Positions 32,503 to 40,421 of a DNA stretch of 64,000 bases are shown here, one piece after another. The translations under genes and the position numbers were made by a program. Under the pieces are notes generated by a model. It searched no databases and was not told the origin of the DNA. It was given only the letters and a program-made list of their open reading frames with translations. This DNA comes from Massilia sp. YIM B02769 (GTDB lineage Bacteria; Pseudomonadota; Gammaproteobacteria; Burkholderiales; Burkholderiaceae_D). Every line of letters starts with the position of its first letter. The first letter of the stretch is position 1. The stretch is from assembly GCF_030411995.1 (NCBI RefSeq), contig NZ_JASNRC010000016.1:61212-125211 (forward strand), given 5' to 3'.

Positions 32503-34125
32503 ATGAAACACCTTGCAGCCGCAATCCTGATCGCCTATTCCGCCACCTTCGCCGGCGCCCAAGCCCAGACGCAGGCCGCGCCGGCCATCGCCGCCATCGC
32601 GCCCATCTCCGCCTACGACCTGGAGCAGGACGTCACCCGCACCATGAAGGCCTTCGACGTGCCCGGCATCGCGATTGCCGTCGTCAAGGACGGTCAAGTG
32701 ATCGCCGCGCGCGGCTTCGGCGTGCGCAAACTCGGCGAGCCGGCGAAAGTGGACGGCAAGACCCTGTTCGAAATCGCCTCGAACTCGAAGGCCTTTACCG
32801 CCGCCGCGCTGGCGATGCTGGTCGACGAGGGCAAGCTGAAATGGGACGACCCGGTGGTCAAGCACCTGCCGGACTTCCAGATGTACGACGCCTACGTCAC
32901 CCGCGAAATGACGGTGCGCGATCTGCTGACCCACCGCAGCGGCCTGGGCCTGGGCGCGGGCGACCTGCTGTGGTGGCCAACCACGAATTTCAGCACGGAC
33001 GAGATCATCGAGAAGCTGCGCTACATCCGCCCGGCCACCAGCTTCCGCAGCAGCTATGCCTACGACAATCTGCTGTACATTGTGGCCGGCAAGATCATCG
33101 CCCAGAAGTCCGGTAAATCCTGGGGCGACACAGTGCGCGAGCGCATCCTGAACCCAGTGGGCATGAGCACGACCACCACCAGCCTGGCGGAAAACGAGGG
33201 CAACCCGAACGCCTCGAACGCGCACAGCAAGATCAAGGACAAGATCAGCGCCGTGAAGTCGATGCCGGTGGCGAACGCCGTTGGCGCGGTGGGTATCAAC
33301 ACGAATGCCGAAGACATCGCCAAGTGGATGCAGGTGCTGCTCGACGGCGGCCGCGTGGCCGGCGCCAAGGGCGCGGACGGCAAGGAATTGCGTTTATGGT
33401 CCGAAGCGCAGTCGCGCGAGATGTGGACCGCGCAGACGCCGATGAAGATCGGCACGCCGAAAGGCCCGCTAGCATCCACCAAGCCGAACTTCTACGCCTA
33501 TGGCCTGGGCTTCCAGCTGCGCGACTACAAGGGCCAGCTGGTCGCCATGCACGGCGGCGCGCTGCAAGGCTTCTATTCGCGTGTACTGCTGGTGCCGGAA
33601 TCGAAGCTGGGCATCGCGATCCTGACCAATGCCGAAAGCGGCGGCGCCCTGAGCGCGCTGCAGTACCGCCTGATGGACCAGTACATGACCGGTTCCACGC
33701 CGACCGACTGGATCAAGCTGGTGTCCGATGTCGAGGAAGAGGCGCATGCGAAGGAGCTGGCGCGCCTGAAGTCGGCATCGACCACACGGGCGTCGACGTC
33801 GAAGCCGTCGCTGGCGCTGTCGGCCTACGAGGGCCAGTACGAGGATCCGTGGTACGGCATCATGAACGTCAAGCGCAACGGGAACAAACTGGTGATGTCG
33901 TTCTCGAAGACGCCTGATCTGACGGGCGAAATGGAGCACTTCCAGCACGATACCTTCATCGTGCGCTGGAAGGAGCGCAACTTCAACGCCGATGCGTATG
34001 CGACGTTCTCGCTGGACCATGACGGCAGCATCGACCATGTGAAGATGAAAGCGGTGTCGGAGGAGACCGACTTCAGCTATGACTTCCATGACTTGCTGTT
34101 CACGCCGGTGAAGACCAAGAAGTAA
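32503..34125 (+). CDS. Exported class-C beta-lactamase-like serine hydrolase with DUF3471
   Basis: The 540-residue protein has a signal peptide (about 1-22). The serine beta-lactamase/D-alanine-peptidase-like domain shows S93-x-x-K96 (SNSK), Y187-D-N189 and HGG in MHGGALQGF; the C-terminal part (about 430-540) looks like DUF3471. Such proteins are usually peptidases or esterases and not true beta-lactamases. Two starts compete: GTG at 32494 (AAGGA, 8 bases) and ATG at 32503, which I prefer because the signal peptide begins there. The gene lies behind the M1 aminopeptidase and ends at a terminator. Confidence 0.92.
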   Translation: MKHLAAAILIAYSATFAGAQAQTQAAPAIAAIAPISAYDLEQDVTRTMKAFDVPGIAIAVVKDGQVIAARGFGVRKLGEPAKVDGKTLFEIASNSKAFTAAALAMLVDEGKLKWDDPVVKHLPDFQMYDAYVTREMTVRDLLTHRSGLGLGAGDLLWWPTTNFSTDEIIEKLRYIRPATSFRSSYAYDNLLYIVAGKIIAQKSGKSWGDTVRERILNPVGMSTTTTSLAENEGNPNASNAHSKIKDKISAVKSMPVANAVGAVGINTNAEDIAKWMQVLLDGGRVAGAKGADGKELRLWSEAQSREMWTAQTPMKIGTPKGPLASTKPNFYAYGLGFQLRDYKGQLVAMHGGALQGFYSRVLLVPESKLGIAILTNAESGGALSALQYRLMDQYMTGSTPTDWIKLVSDVEEEAHAKELARLKSASTTRASTSKPSLALSAYEGQYEDPWYGIMNVKRNGNKLVMSFSKTPDLTGEMEHFQHDTFIVRWKERNFNADAYATFSLDHDGSIDHVKMKAVSEETDFSYDFHDLLFTPVKTKK

Positions 34126-34129
34126 CGGC

Positions 34130-34152
34130 AAAGGGGCTCGCAGCCCCTTTTT
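34130..34152 (+). terminator. Rho-independent terminator after the serine hydrolase gene
   Basis: The 9-bp stem AAAGGGGCT/AGCCCCTTT with loop CGC is followed by two further T residues, 5 bases after the stop. Confidence 0.88.
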
Positions 34153-34167
34153 CATTGTTGGCTTAAA

Positions 34168-34375
34168 CCGTACGGTGGGCACTCCGTGCCCACGCGGAAT
34201 GCGATGTCATCGGCGGTCTTGTTCTGGACGCGCTGCGCGTATCGAGACAACGTGTCTCAAAGAACAATCGCTAACTCCTATCTTGGGCGACAGCCAACGC
34301 TTTGCAGAGTGCCGGTATTAAACGGCGCCAACACGCATCACGCTTCCGCGTGGGCACGGCGTGCCCACCGTACGG
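34168..34375. repeat. Inverted pair of palindromic REP-like elements (GTAC subfamily)
   Basis: Palindromes 34168-34197 and 34346-34375 are inverted copies of the GTGGGCAC-type element, separated by about 150 bp of unique DNA. They fill most of the 325-base gap between two convergent genes and have the same layout as at 3544-3743 and 38572-38730. No other feature is seen in the gap except the two terminators. Confidence 0.8.
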
Positions 34376-34423
34376 TCACCGCCTCGATCATTCCTGCCTC
34401 ACGAAGATGCCGGCACTACGATA

Positions 34424-34447
34424 AAAAACGGGGCCACCGGCCCCGTC
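34424..34447 (-). terminator. Rho-independent terminator after the methyltransferase-like gene
   Basis: On the minus strand a stem ACGGGGC/GCCCCGT is followed by a run of six T residues, just past the stop at 34451. Confidence 0.85.
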
Positions 34448-34450
34448 CAC

Positions 34451-35242
34451 TTACTGCTTCACGAATTTCAACGTCATCCGATCGCTCTCGCCAATCGCGA
34501 TGTATTTCTCGCGATCCTTGTCCTTGTTCGCCAGCACCGGCGGCAGCGTCCACACGCCCTTGTCGTGGTCCGCCTTGTCCTTGGCGTTCGCATTCACTTC
34601 CGACCGTCCGGCCAGCTTGAAGCCCGCGCTCTCGGCCATCTTGATCACATACGATTCGTGCACGTAGCCGCTCGAGGCCTTCTCGTCCTGCTTCATCGAC
34701 GCCGGCAAGCGGTGATCGACCACGCCCAGCACGCCGCCCGGCTTCAGCACCTTGTGGATTTCCTTGAAAATCGTCTGCACCGAGTCGTCGCCATAGCCTA
34801 CCCAGTTGTGCAGGTTGCGGAAGGTGAGCACCATGTCGACGCTGTTCGGCGCGGCGATCTCGTAGCGGCTCGGCGGCTCGAACACGCTGGTCACGACCTT
34901 GTCGTACAGCGCCGGATTCGAATCGAGCTTTTTCTTGAACGCCTCGCCATAGCGGTTGCCCGGTGCGATGGCCTGGCCGGCGCCGATCAGCTTGCCCTTG
35001 TCGCGCAGGTAGGGCGCCAGGATCTCGGTGTACCAGCCGCCCGAGGGCACCAGCTCGACCACCGTCATGGTCGGCTTGATGCCGAAGAAGGTCAGGGTTT
35101 CGTAAGGGTGGCGGTAGACATCGCGCGCGCTATTGGTGGCGGCGCGGTGTTCGCCGGCGATGGCGGCTTTCAAAGCGTCGTCGGCCTGGGCGGCGCCCAG
35201 CAGGCCAGTGGCCAATGCTGCTGCCAGGATCAGTCGTTTCAT
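34451..35242 (-). CDS. Exported class I methyltransferase-fold protein (COG4798-like)
   Basis: The 263-residue protein starts with a signal peptide (about 1-20, GLLGAAQA), unusual for an SAM-dependent enzyme. The methyltransferase core is visible: VVELVPSGGWYTEILAPYL (motif I-like), then VDMVLTFRNLHNW and LKPGGVLGVVDHR. These predicted periplasmic methyltransferases are widespread in Proteobacteria, but neither substrate nor the source of SAM outside the cytoplasm is known. The ATG at 35242 begins the signal peptide; longer in-frame starts exist but lack features. It is divergent from the tldD/E block. Confidence 0.87.
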   Translation of the reverse strand: MKRLILAAALATGLLGAAQADDALKAAIAGEHRAATNSARDVYRHPYETLTFFGIKPTMTVVELVPSGGWYTEILAPYLRDKGKLIGAGQAIAPGNRYGEAFKKKLDSNPALYDKVVTSVFEPPSRYEIAAPNSVDMVLTFRNLHNWVGYGDDSVQTIFKEIHKVLKPGGVLGVVDHRLPASMKQDEKASSGYVHESYVIKMAESAGFKLAGRSEVNANAKDKADHDKGVWTLPPVLANKDKDREKYIAIGESDRMTLKFVKQ

Positions 35243-35555
35243 CGGTTGCGTCTCCATTGTGGTTGAGCGTCGCGCCCGATGATCAGGCATGCATACGGCA
35301 CAGTCAAGCGAATCCGCGTGCACTCTTCAGGTGAGTGTCAATACAAAAAACGCCCCCGCATGCAGCACCCATGCGTAGCCGTGTAGCCAGTTTGTATCGA
35401 CCGCAAAGATTGCCTATTCAAAACGTTTGGTTACTGATAATGTTGAGCAGTTTGCCGTCGCGCTTGCCGCGACAGCAGCCACGAGTTCTCGATATACATA
35501 CGCGGCTTGCCCGTGTGCGCGCCGCCCCAGAAGCAGCTTGAATTCAGGAGACAGA
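35243..35555. other. Divergent promoter region upstream of the tldD/E operon
   Basis: These 313 bases carry no convincing gene. A small hairpin with stem GTCGCG/CGCGAC lies near 35456-35472. AGGAG at about 35547 is the ribosome-binding site of the first tldD gene. The AT-richer stretch around 35410-35450 is the likely promoter zone, but no consensus -35/-10 pair stands out. Confidence 0.4.
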
Positions 35556-37193
35556 ATGGAACGTCGTACCTTTCTCAACATCGGCACCATCGCCTTTGGC
35601 TCGATGCTGATCCCCGTGGCTGGCCGCGCAATCGCGGCTGAAGAGCTGCTCAATCCGATGGCCGCCTCGGCGAAAAAAGCGCTGGCCGACATCGCGCTGA
35701 ACGCCGCCACCAAGGCCGGCGCTTCCTACTGCGACGTGCGCATCGGCCGCTACCTGAACCAGTTCGTCACCACGCGCGACCTGAACGTCGAGAACGTGGT
35801 CAACACCGAGTCGGCCGGCGTCGGCGTGCGCGTCATCGCGAATGGCGCCTATGGCTTCGCCGCCACCTCCGACATGACCAACGACGGCATCGCCGGCGCC
35901 GCGCGCCAGGCCGTCGCCATCGCCAAGGCCAACGCCAAGCTGCAAAGCGAGCCGGTGCAGCTGGCGCCGGTGAAGGGCGTGGGCGAAGTCGCCTGGGCCA
36001 CGCCGATCAAGAAAGACTGGCGCACCGTGCCGATCAAGGACAAGGCCGACCTGCTGATCGCCGCCAACAAGGCCGGCATGGACGGCGGCGCCAACTTCAT
36101 GCAGTCGATGCTGTTCCAGGTGAACCAGCAGAAGTACTTCGCTTCTACCGACGGCTCCTACATCGACCAGGACCTGCACCGCCTGTGGGCGCCGTTCAGC
36201 GCCACCGCGGTCGACAAGGCCAGCGGCAAGTTCCGTTCGCGCCAGGGCCTGGGCGCCCCGGTCGGCATGGGCTACGAATACCTCGACGCCCGCCCCGAGC
36301 ACAAGATCAAGGCCGCCGGCGGCGTCGCCACCCTGTACACCCAATCCTACGACATCGTCGAAGACGCGCGCGCCGCCGGCCGCGACGCCAAGCGCAAGCT
36401 CACCGCCAAGTCGGTCACCCCGGGCAAGTACGACCTGATGCTCAGCCCCGAGCACCTGTTCCTAACCATCCACGAATCGGTCGGCCACCCGACGGAACTC
36501 GACCGCGTGCTCGGCTACGAAGCCAACTACGCGGGCACCAGCTTCGCCACGCTGGATAAATGGCAGTCGAAGACATTCAAGTACGGTTCGCCGATCGTCA
36601 ACATCGTCGCCGACAAGACCACCCCGGGTTCGCTCGGCGCCGTGGGCTACGACGACGAAGGCGTGCGCTGCAAGCAGTGGGACATCATCAAGGACGGCAT
36701 CCTGGTCAACTACCAGGCCACGCGCGACCAGGCCCACATCATCGGCGAAAAGGAGTCGCACGGCTGCTCGTACGCGGACTCGTGGAGCAACGTGCAGTTC
36801 CAGCGCATGCCGAACGTCTCGCTCGCCGCCGGCAAGAAGAAGATGTCGCCGGACGACATGGTCAAGGGCATCAAGAAGGGCATCTACATCGTCGGCGACG
36901 GTTCGTTCTCGATCGACCAGCAGCGCTACAACTTCCAGTTCGGCGGCCAGCTGTTCTACGAAATCAAGGACGGCAAGATCGGCGAGATGCTCGAAGACGT
37001 GGCCTACCAGGCCAACACCCAGGAATTCTGGAGCGCCTGCAGCGGCATCTGCGACGAGCGTGACTGGCGCATGGGCGGTTCCTTCTTCGACGGCAAGGGC
37101 CAGCCACCGCAGATTTCCATCGTCTCGCACGGGTCATCGACCGCGCGCTTCAATGGCATCAACGTGATCAACACCGCCCGCAAGATCGGCTAA
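35556..37193 (+). CDS. Tat-exported TldD-like metalloprotease (copy 1)
   Basis: The 545-residue protein is a TldD/PmbA-family metallopeptidase whose metal motif HESVGH lies at 306-311. Unlike cytosolic E. coli TldD, it starts with a twin-arginine signal: R3-R4 in ERRTFL, a mild hydrophobic stretch and an alanine-rich cleavage region near GRAIAAEE. It should thus fold with its metal before export by Tat. A conserved Cys-rich C-terminal part (SACSGIC) may contribute the third metal ligand, as a cysteine does in E. coli TldD. It is followed 9 bases later by a TldE-like partner. A second tldD of identical length lies at 38775-40412. Confidence 0.9.
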   Translation: MERRTFLNIGTIAFGSMLIPVAGRAIAAEELLNPMAASAKKALADIALNAATKAGASYCDVRIGRYLNQFVTTRDLNVENVVNTESAGVGVRVIANGAYGFAATSDMTNDGIAGAARQAVAIAKANAKLQSEPVQLAPVKGVGEVAWATPIKKDWRTVPIKDKADLLIAANKAGMDGGANFMQSMLFQVNQQKYFASTDGSYIDQDLHRLWAPFSATAVDKASGKFRSRQGLGAPVGMGYEYLDARPEHKIKAAGGVATLYTQSYDIVEDARAAGRDAKRKLTAKSVTPGKYDLMLSPEHLFLTIHESVGHPTELDRVLGYEANYAGTSFATLDKWQSKTFKYGSPIVNIVADKTTPGSLGAVGYDDEGVRCKQWDIIKDGILVNYQATRDQAHIIGEKESHGCSYADSWSNVQFQRMPNVSLAAGKKKMSPDDMVKGIKKGIYIVGDGSFSIDQQRYNFQFGGQLFYEIKDGKIGEMLEDVAYQANTQEFWSACSGICDERDWRMGGSFFDGKGQPPQISIVSHGSSTARFNGINVINTARKIG

Positions 37194-37202
37194 GGACAGT
37201 AC

Positions 37203-38537
37203 ATGACCATTTTGACCCAGGAACAGACCAAACGCATCTGCGACCGCGTGCTGTCGCTGACCAAGGCCGACGAGTGCATCGTCAGCATCGGCGGCAAGCG
37301 CGCCGGTAACATCCGCTTTGCCCGCAATGCCGTCTCCACCGCCGGCCTGACCGACGACACCAGCATCACCGTGCGCGTCGCCTTCGGCAAGCGCCAGGGC
37401 ACCGCCAGCATCAACGAGTTCGACGACAAGTCGCTCGAACGCGTGGTGCGCCGCGCCGAAGAGCTGGCGCGCCTGGCGCCGGAGAACCCGGAGTTCATGC
37501 CGGCCGTCGGCAAGGCCGCGTTCAAGCAGTCGGCCACCTTTGTCCAGAAGACCGCCGACATCGACCCGGAAATCCGCGCCCAGGCCGCCGCTTACAGCAT
37601 TGAGGCCTGCCGCAAGCAGGGCCTGGTGGCAGCGGGCTTCCTGACCGACACCACCTCGTTCGAGACCATCGCGAATTCGAACGGCGTCTTCGGCCACCAG
37701 GTCCTGACTTCGCTCGACTTCACCTGCACCATCCGCACCGAAGACGGCCGCGGCTCGGGCTGGGTCAAGCGCTCGGCGCGCGACCTGGCCAAATTCGACC
37801 CGCGCGAGGCAGCCGACGTCGCCATCGAAAAGGCGCTGCGCTCGGTCGATGCGAAAGCGCTGGAGCCGGGCCGCTACACCGTGGTGCTGGAGCCGGCCGC
37901 CACCAGCGATTTGCTGGCCTATATGTTCAACGGCTTCGACGCGCGCCGCGCCGATGAGGGCCGCAGCTTCCTGTCCAAGGCCGGCGGCAAGAACCGCCTG
38001 GGCGACAAGCTGTTCGACGAGAAGGTGAACATCTGGACCGACCCATGGAACCCGGACGTGCCGGTGCTCCCGTGGGACAACGACATGCGCGCGCGCGAAC
38101 GCACCGCGCTGATCAAGGATGGCCGCGTGGCCGCGATGGACTACTCGGCCTACTGGGCCAAGCAAAAGAACGCGCGCTCGATCGGCAGCCCGGGCAACTT
38201 CATCATGGGCGGCACCGACAAGACCACGGCGGAGCTGATCGCGAACACCAAGAAGGGCGTGCTGGTCACCCGTACCTGGTACATCCGCATGGTCGACCCG
38301 CAGTCGGTGGCCCTGACCGGCCTGACCCGCGACGGCACCTTCTACATCGAGAACGGCAAGATCAAGCACCCGATCAAGAACTTCCGCTTCAACGAAAGCC
38401 CGGTGGGGCTGCTGAACAACATCGAGGAGATCGGCAAGCCGGTGGTGATCGGTGGCGACGAAGGTCCGGATCCGATGGTGATTCCGTCGATGAAGGTGCG
38501 CGACTTTAACTTTACGTCTCTCTCGGACGCGGTATAA
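37203..38537 (+). CDS. TldE/PmbA-like partner protein (copy 1)
   Basis: The 444-residue protein belongs to the same TldD/PmbA family but lacks an HExxxH metal motif, as in E. coli TldE, which is the non-catalytic half of the TldD-TldE heterodimer. Conserved stretches include RICDRVLSLTKADEC, EELARLAPENPEFMPAVGK and the C-terminal MKVRDFNFTSLSDAV. There is no signal peptide, although its TldD partner has a Tat signal. The two may therefore be exported as a preformed complex, or this subunit may stay inside; the former is inference. The gene follows tldD by 9 bases. Confidence 0.88.
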   Translation: MTILTQEQTKRICDRVLSLTKADECIVSIGGKRAGNIRFARNAVSTAGLTDDTSITVRVAFGKRQGTASINEFDDKSLERVVRRAEELARLAPENPEFMPAVGKAAFKQSATFVQKTADIDPEIRAQAAAYSIEACRKQGLVAAGFLTDTTSFETIANSNGVFGHQVLTSLDFTCTIRTEDGRGSGWVKRSARDLAKFDPREAADVAIEKALRSVDAKALEPGRYTVVLEPAATSDLLAYMFNGFDARRADEGRSFLSKAGGKNRLGDKLFDEKVNIWTDPWNPDVPVLPWDNDMRARERTALIKDGRVAAMDYSAYWAKQKNARSIGSPGNFIMGGTDKTTAELIANTKKGVLVTRTWYIRMVDPQSVALTGLTRDGTFYIENGKIKHPIKNFRFNESPVGLLNNIEEIGKPVVIGGDEGPDPMVIPSMKVRDFNFTSLSDAV

Positions 38538-38571
38538 GGTCCGTTGGCGCTGACATGCATGTTGGCGCTGA

Positions 38572-38730
38572 CCGTACGGTGGGCACTCCGTGCCCACGCG
38601 AACGTGCGCGTCATGTTGACGCTTTAACGATGCGCATTCGGACGCACCGTGGCAGCGCATCGGAAGCAGGCCACAACACAAGGTAACAACGCGCACGCAT
38701 CCGCGTGGGCACGGGGTGCCCACCGTACGG
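38572..38730. repeat. Inverted REP-like pair between the two tldD-tldE pairs (GTAC subfamily)
   Basis: Palindromes 38572-38600 and 38701-38730 are inverted copies of the GTGGGCAC-type element with the CGTACGGTGG end. They sit in the only sizeable gap (237 bases) in the ten-gene block, between the first tldE stop and the second tldD start. Confidence 0.8.
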
Positions 38731-38774
38731 GACGCAGCGCGGATATGGAAACACGCGCGGTAAATGGAGACACA

Positions 38775-40412
38775 ATGGAACGACGTAGTTTTCTGAAAAT
38801 CGGCGCCGGCACTGCTGGCGCCATGCTGGTCCCGGTCTTCGGCAACGCCATCGCGGCCGAAGACCTGCTCAACCCGATGGCGCTGAGCTTCAAGAAATCC
38901 CTGGCCGACGCCGCCCTGAACGCCGCCACCCAGGCCGGCGCGTCCTACTGCGACGTGCGCATCGGCCGCTACCTGAACCAGTTCATCACGACGCGCGACC
39001 TGAACGTCGAGAACATCACCAACACCGAATCGACCGGCGTCGGCGTGCGCGTGATCGCCGGCGGCGCCTACGGCTTCGCCGCCACCAACAGCATGCACCC
39101 CGACGCCGTGGCCGCCGCCGCGCGCCAGGCGGTAGCCATCGCCAAGGCCAACGCCAAGCTGCAAACCGAGCCGGTACAACTCGCGCCGGTGAAGGGCGTA
39201 GGCGAAGTCAGCTGGGCCACGCCGATCAAGAAGGACTGGCGCGCGGTACCGGTGAAGGAAAAGGCCGACATGCTGATCGCCGCCAACAAGGCCGGCCTGG
39301 AGGCGGGCGCCAGCTTCATGACGGCGAACCTGTTCCAGATTAACCAGCAAAAGTACTTCGCCTCCACCGACGGCTCCTACATCGACCAGGACATCCACCG
39401 CCTGTGGGCGCCGATCAACGCCACGGCCGTCGACAAGGCCACCGGCAAGTTCCGATCGCGCGGCGGCCTGGGCGCGCCGGTGAGCATGGGCTACGAATAC
39501 TTCGACGTGCGCGCGCAAGACAAGGTGCGCGCCGCCGGCGGCGTCACCACGCTCTACACCAAGTCCTATGACGTGGTCGAGGATGCGCGCCTCGCCGGCA
39601 AGCAGGCACGCGAAAAGCTGTCCGCCAAGTCGGTCGAACCAGGCAAGTACGACCTCGTGCTGGCGCCGGAACACCTGTTCCTGACCATCCACGAAGCCGT
39701 CGGCCACCCGACGGAACTCGACCGCGTGCTCGGCTACGAAGCCAACTACGCAGGGACGAGCTTCGCCACCCTCGACAAGTGGCAGACGAAGAAATTCAAG
39801 TTCGGTTCCGAGCGCGTGAACTTTGTTGCGGACCGCACCACGCCGGGCTCGCTCGGCCTGATCGGCTACGACGACGAAGGCGTGCGCGCCAAGCAGTGGG
39901 ACATCATCAAGGACGGCGTGCTGGTCAACTACCAGGCCACCCGCGACCAGGCCCATATCATCGGCGAAAAGGAATCGCACGGCTGCTCGTATGCGGATTC
40001 GTGGAGCAGCGTCCAGTTCCAGCGCATGCCGAACGTGTCGCTGGCCGCCGGCAAGGCGCGCATGACGCCGGACGAGATGGTCGCCGACGTCAAGAAAGGC
40101 ATCTACATCGTCGGCCGCGGTTCCTACTCGATCGACCAGCAGCGCTACAACTTCCAGTTCGGCGGCACGCTGTTCTACGAGATCAGGAACGGCAAGATCA
40201 CGAATCCGCTGGAAGACGTGGCCTACCAGTCGAACACCCAGGAATTCTGGAATGCCTGCAGCGCCATCTGCGACGAACGCGACTGGCGCATGGGCGGCTC
40301 TTTCTTCGACGGCAAGGGCCAGCCGAGCCAGGTCAGCGCGGTCTCGCACGGGTCGAGCACCACGCGCTTCAACGGCATCAATGTCATCAACACCGCACGC
40401 AAGATCGGTTGA
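38775..40412 (+). CDS. Tat-exported TldD-like metalloprotease (copy 2)
   Basis: The 545-residue paralogue of the protein at 35556-37193 has the same length and the metal motif at the same residues (HEAVGH, 306-311). The N-terminus carries a textbook twin-arginine motif, RRSFLK, with a hydrophobic region ending near GNAIAAED. Long blocks are identical between copies, for example around ELDRVLGYEANYAGTSFATL and ESHGCSYADSWS; differences cluster in the signal region and on putative surface loops. The pattern is of an old tandem duplication with both copies kept functional, possibly with different substrates. Its TldE partner starts 9 bases later. Confidence 0.9.
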   Translation: MERRSFLKIGAGTAGAMLVPVFGNAIAAEDLLNPMALSFKKSLADAALNAATQAGASYCDVRIGRYLNQFITTRDLNVENITNTESTGVGVRVIAGGAYGFAATNSMHPDAVAAAARQAVAIAKANAKLQTEPVQLAPVKGVGEVSWATPIKKDWRAVPVKEKADMLIAANKAGLEAGASFMTANLFQINQQKYFASTDGSYIDQDIHRLWAPINATAVDKATGKFRSRGGLGAPVSMGYEYFDVRAQDKVRAAGGVTTLYTKSYDVVEDARLAGKQAREKLSAKSVEPGKYDLVLAPEHLFLTIHEAVGHPTELDRVLGYEANYAGTSFATLDKWQTKKFKFGSERVNFVADRTTPGSLGLIGYDDEGVRAKQWDIIKDGVLVNYQATRDQAHIIGEKESHGCSYADSWSSVQFQRMPNVSLAAGKARMTPDEMVADVKKGIYIVGRGSYSIDQQRYNFQFGGTLFYEIRNGKITNPLEDVAYQSNTQEFWNACSAICDERDWRMGGSFFDGKGQPSQVSAVSHGSSTTRFNGINVINTARKIG

Positions 40413-40421
40413 GGAGAACAC

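Noticed and set aside
32503..34125. The serine hydrolase as an antibiotic-resistance beta-lactamase
   Set aside because: The SxxK, YxN and HGG motifs are shared with peptidases and esterases, and the large size with a DUF3471 tail fits the non-lactamase group.
35335..35541. A 68-codon plus-strand frame upstream of tldD copy 1
   Set aside because: No ribosome site, no domain, and a composition like the surrounding non-coding DNA.
37203..38537. TldE copy 1 as an active metalloprotease
   Set aside because: No HExxxH motif is found in either TldE copy; they match the non-catalytic partner.
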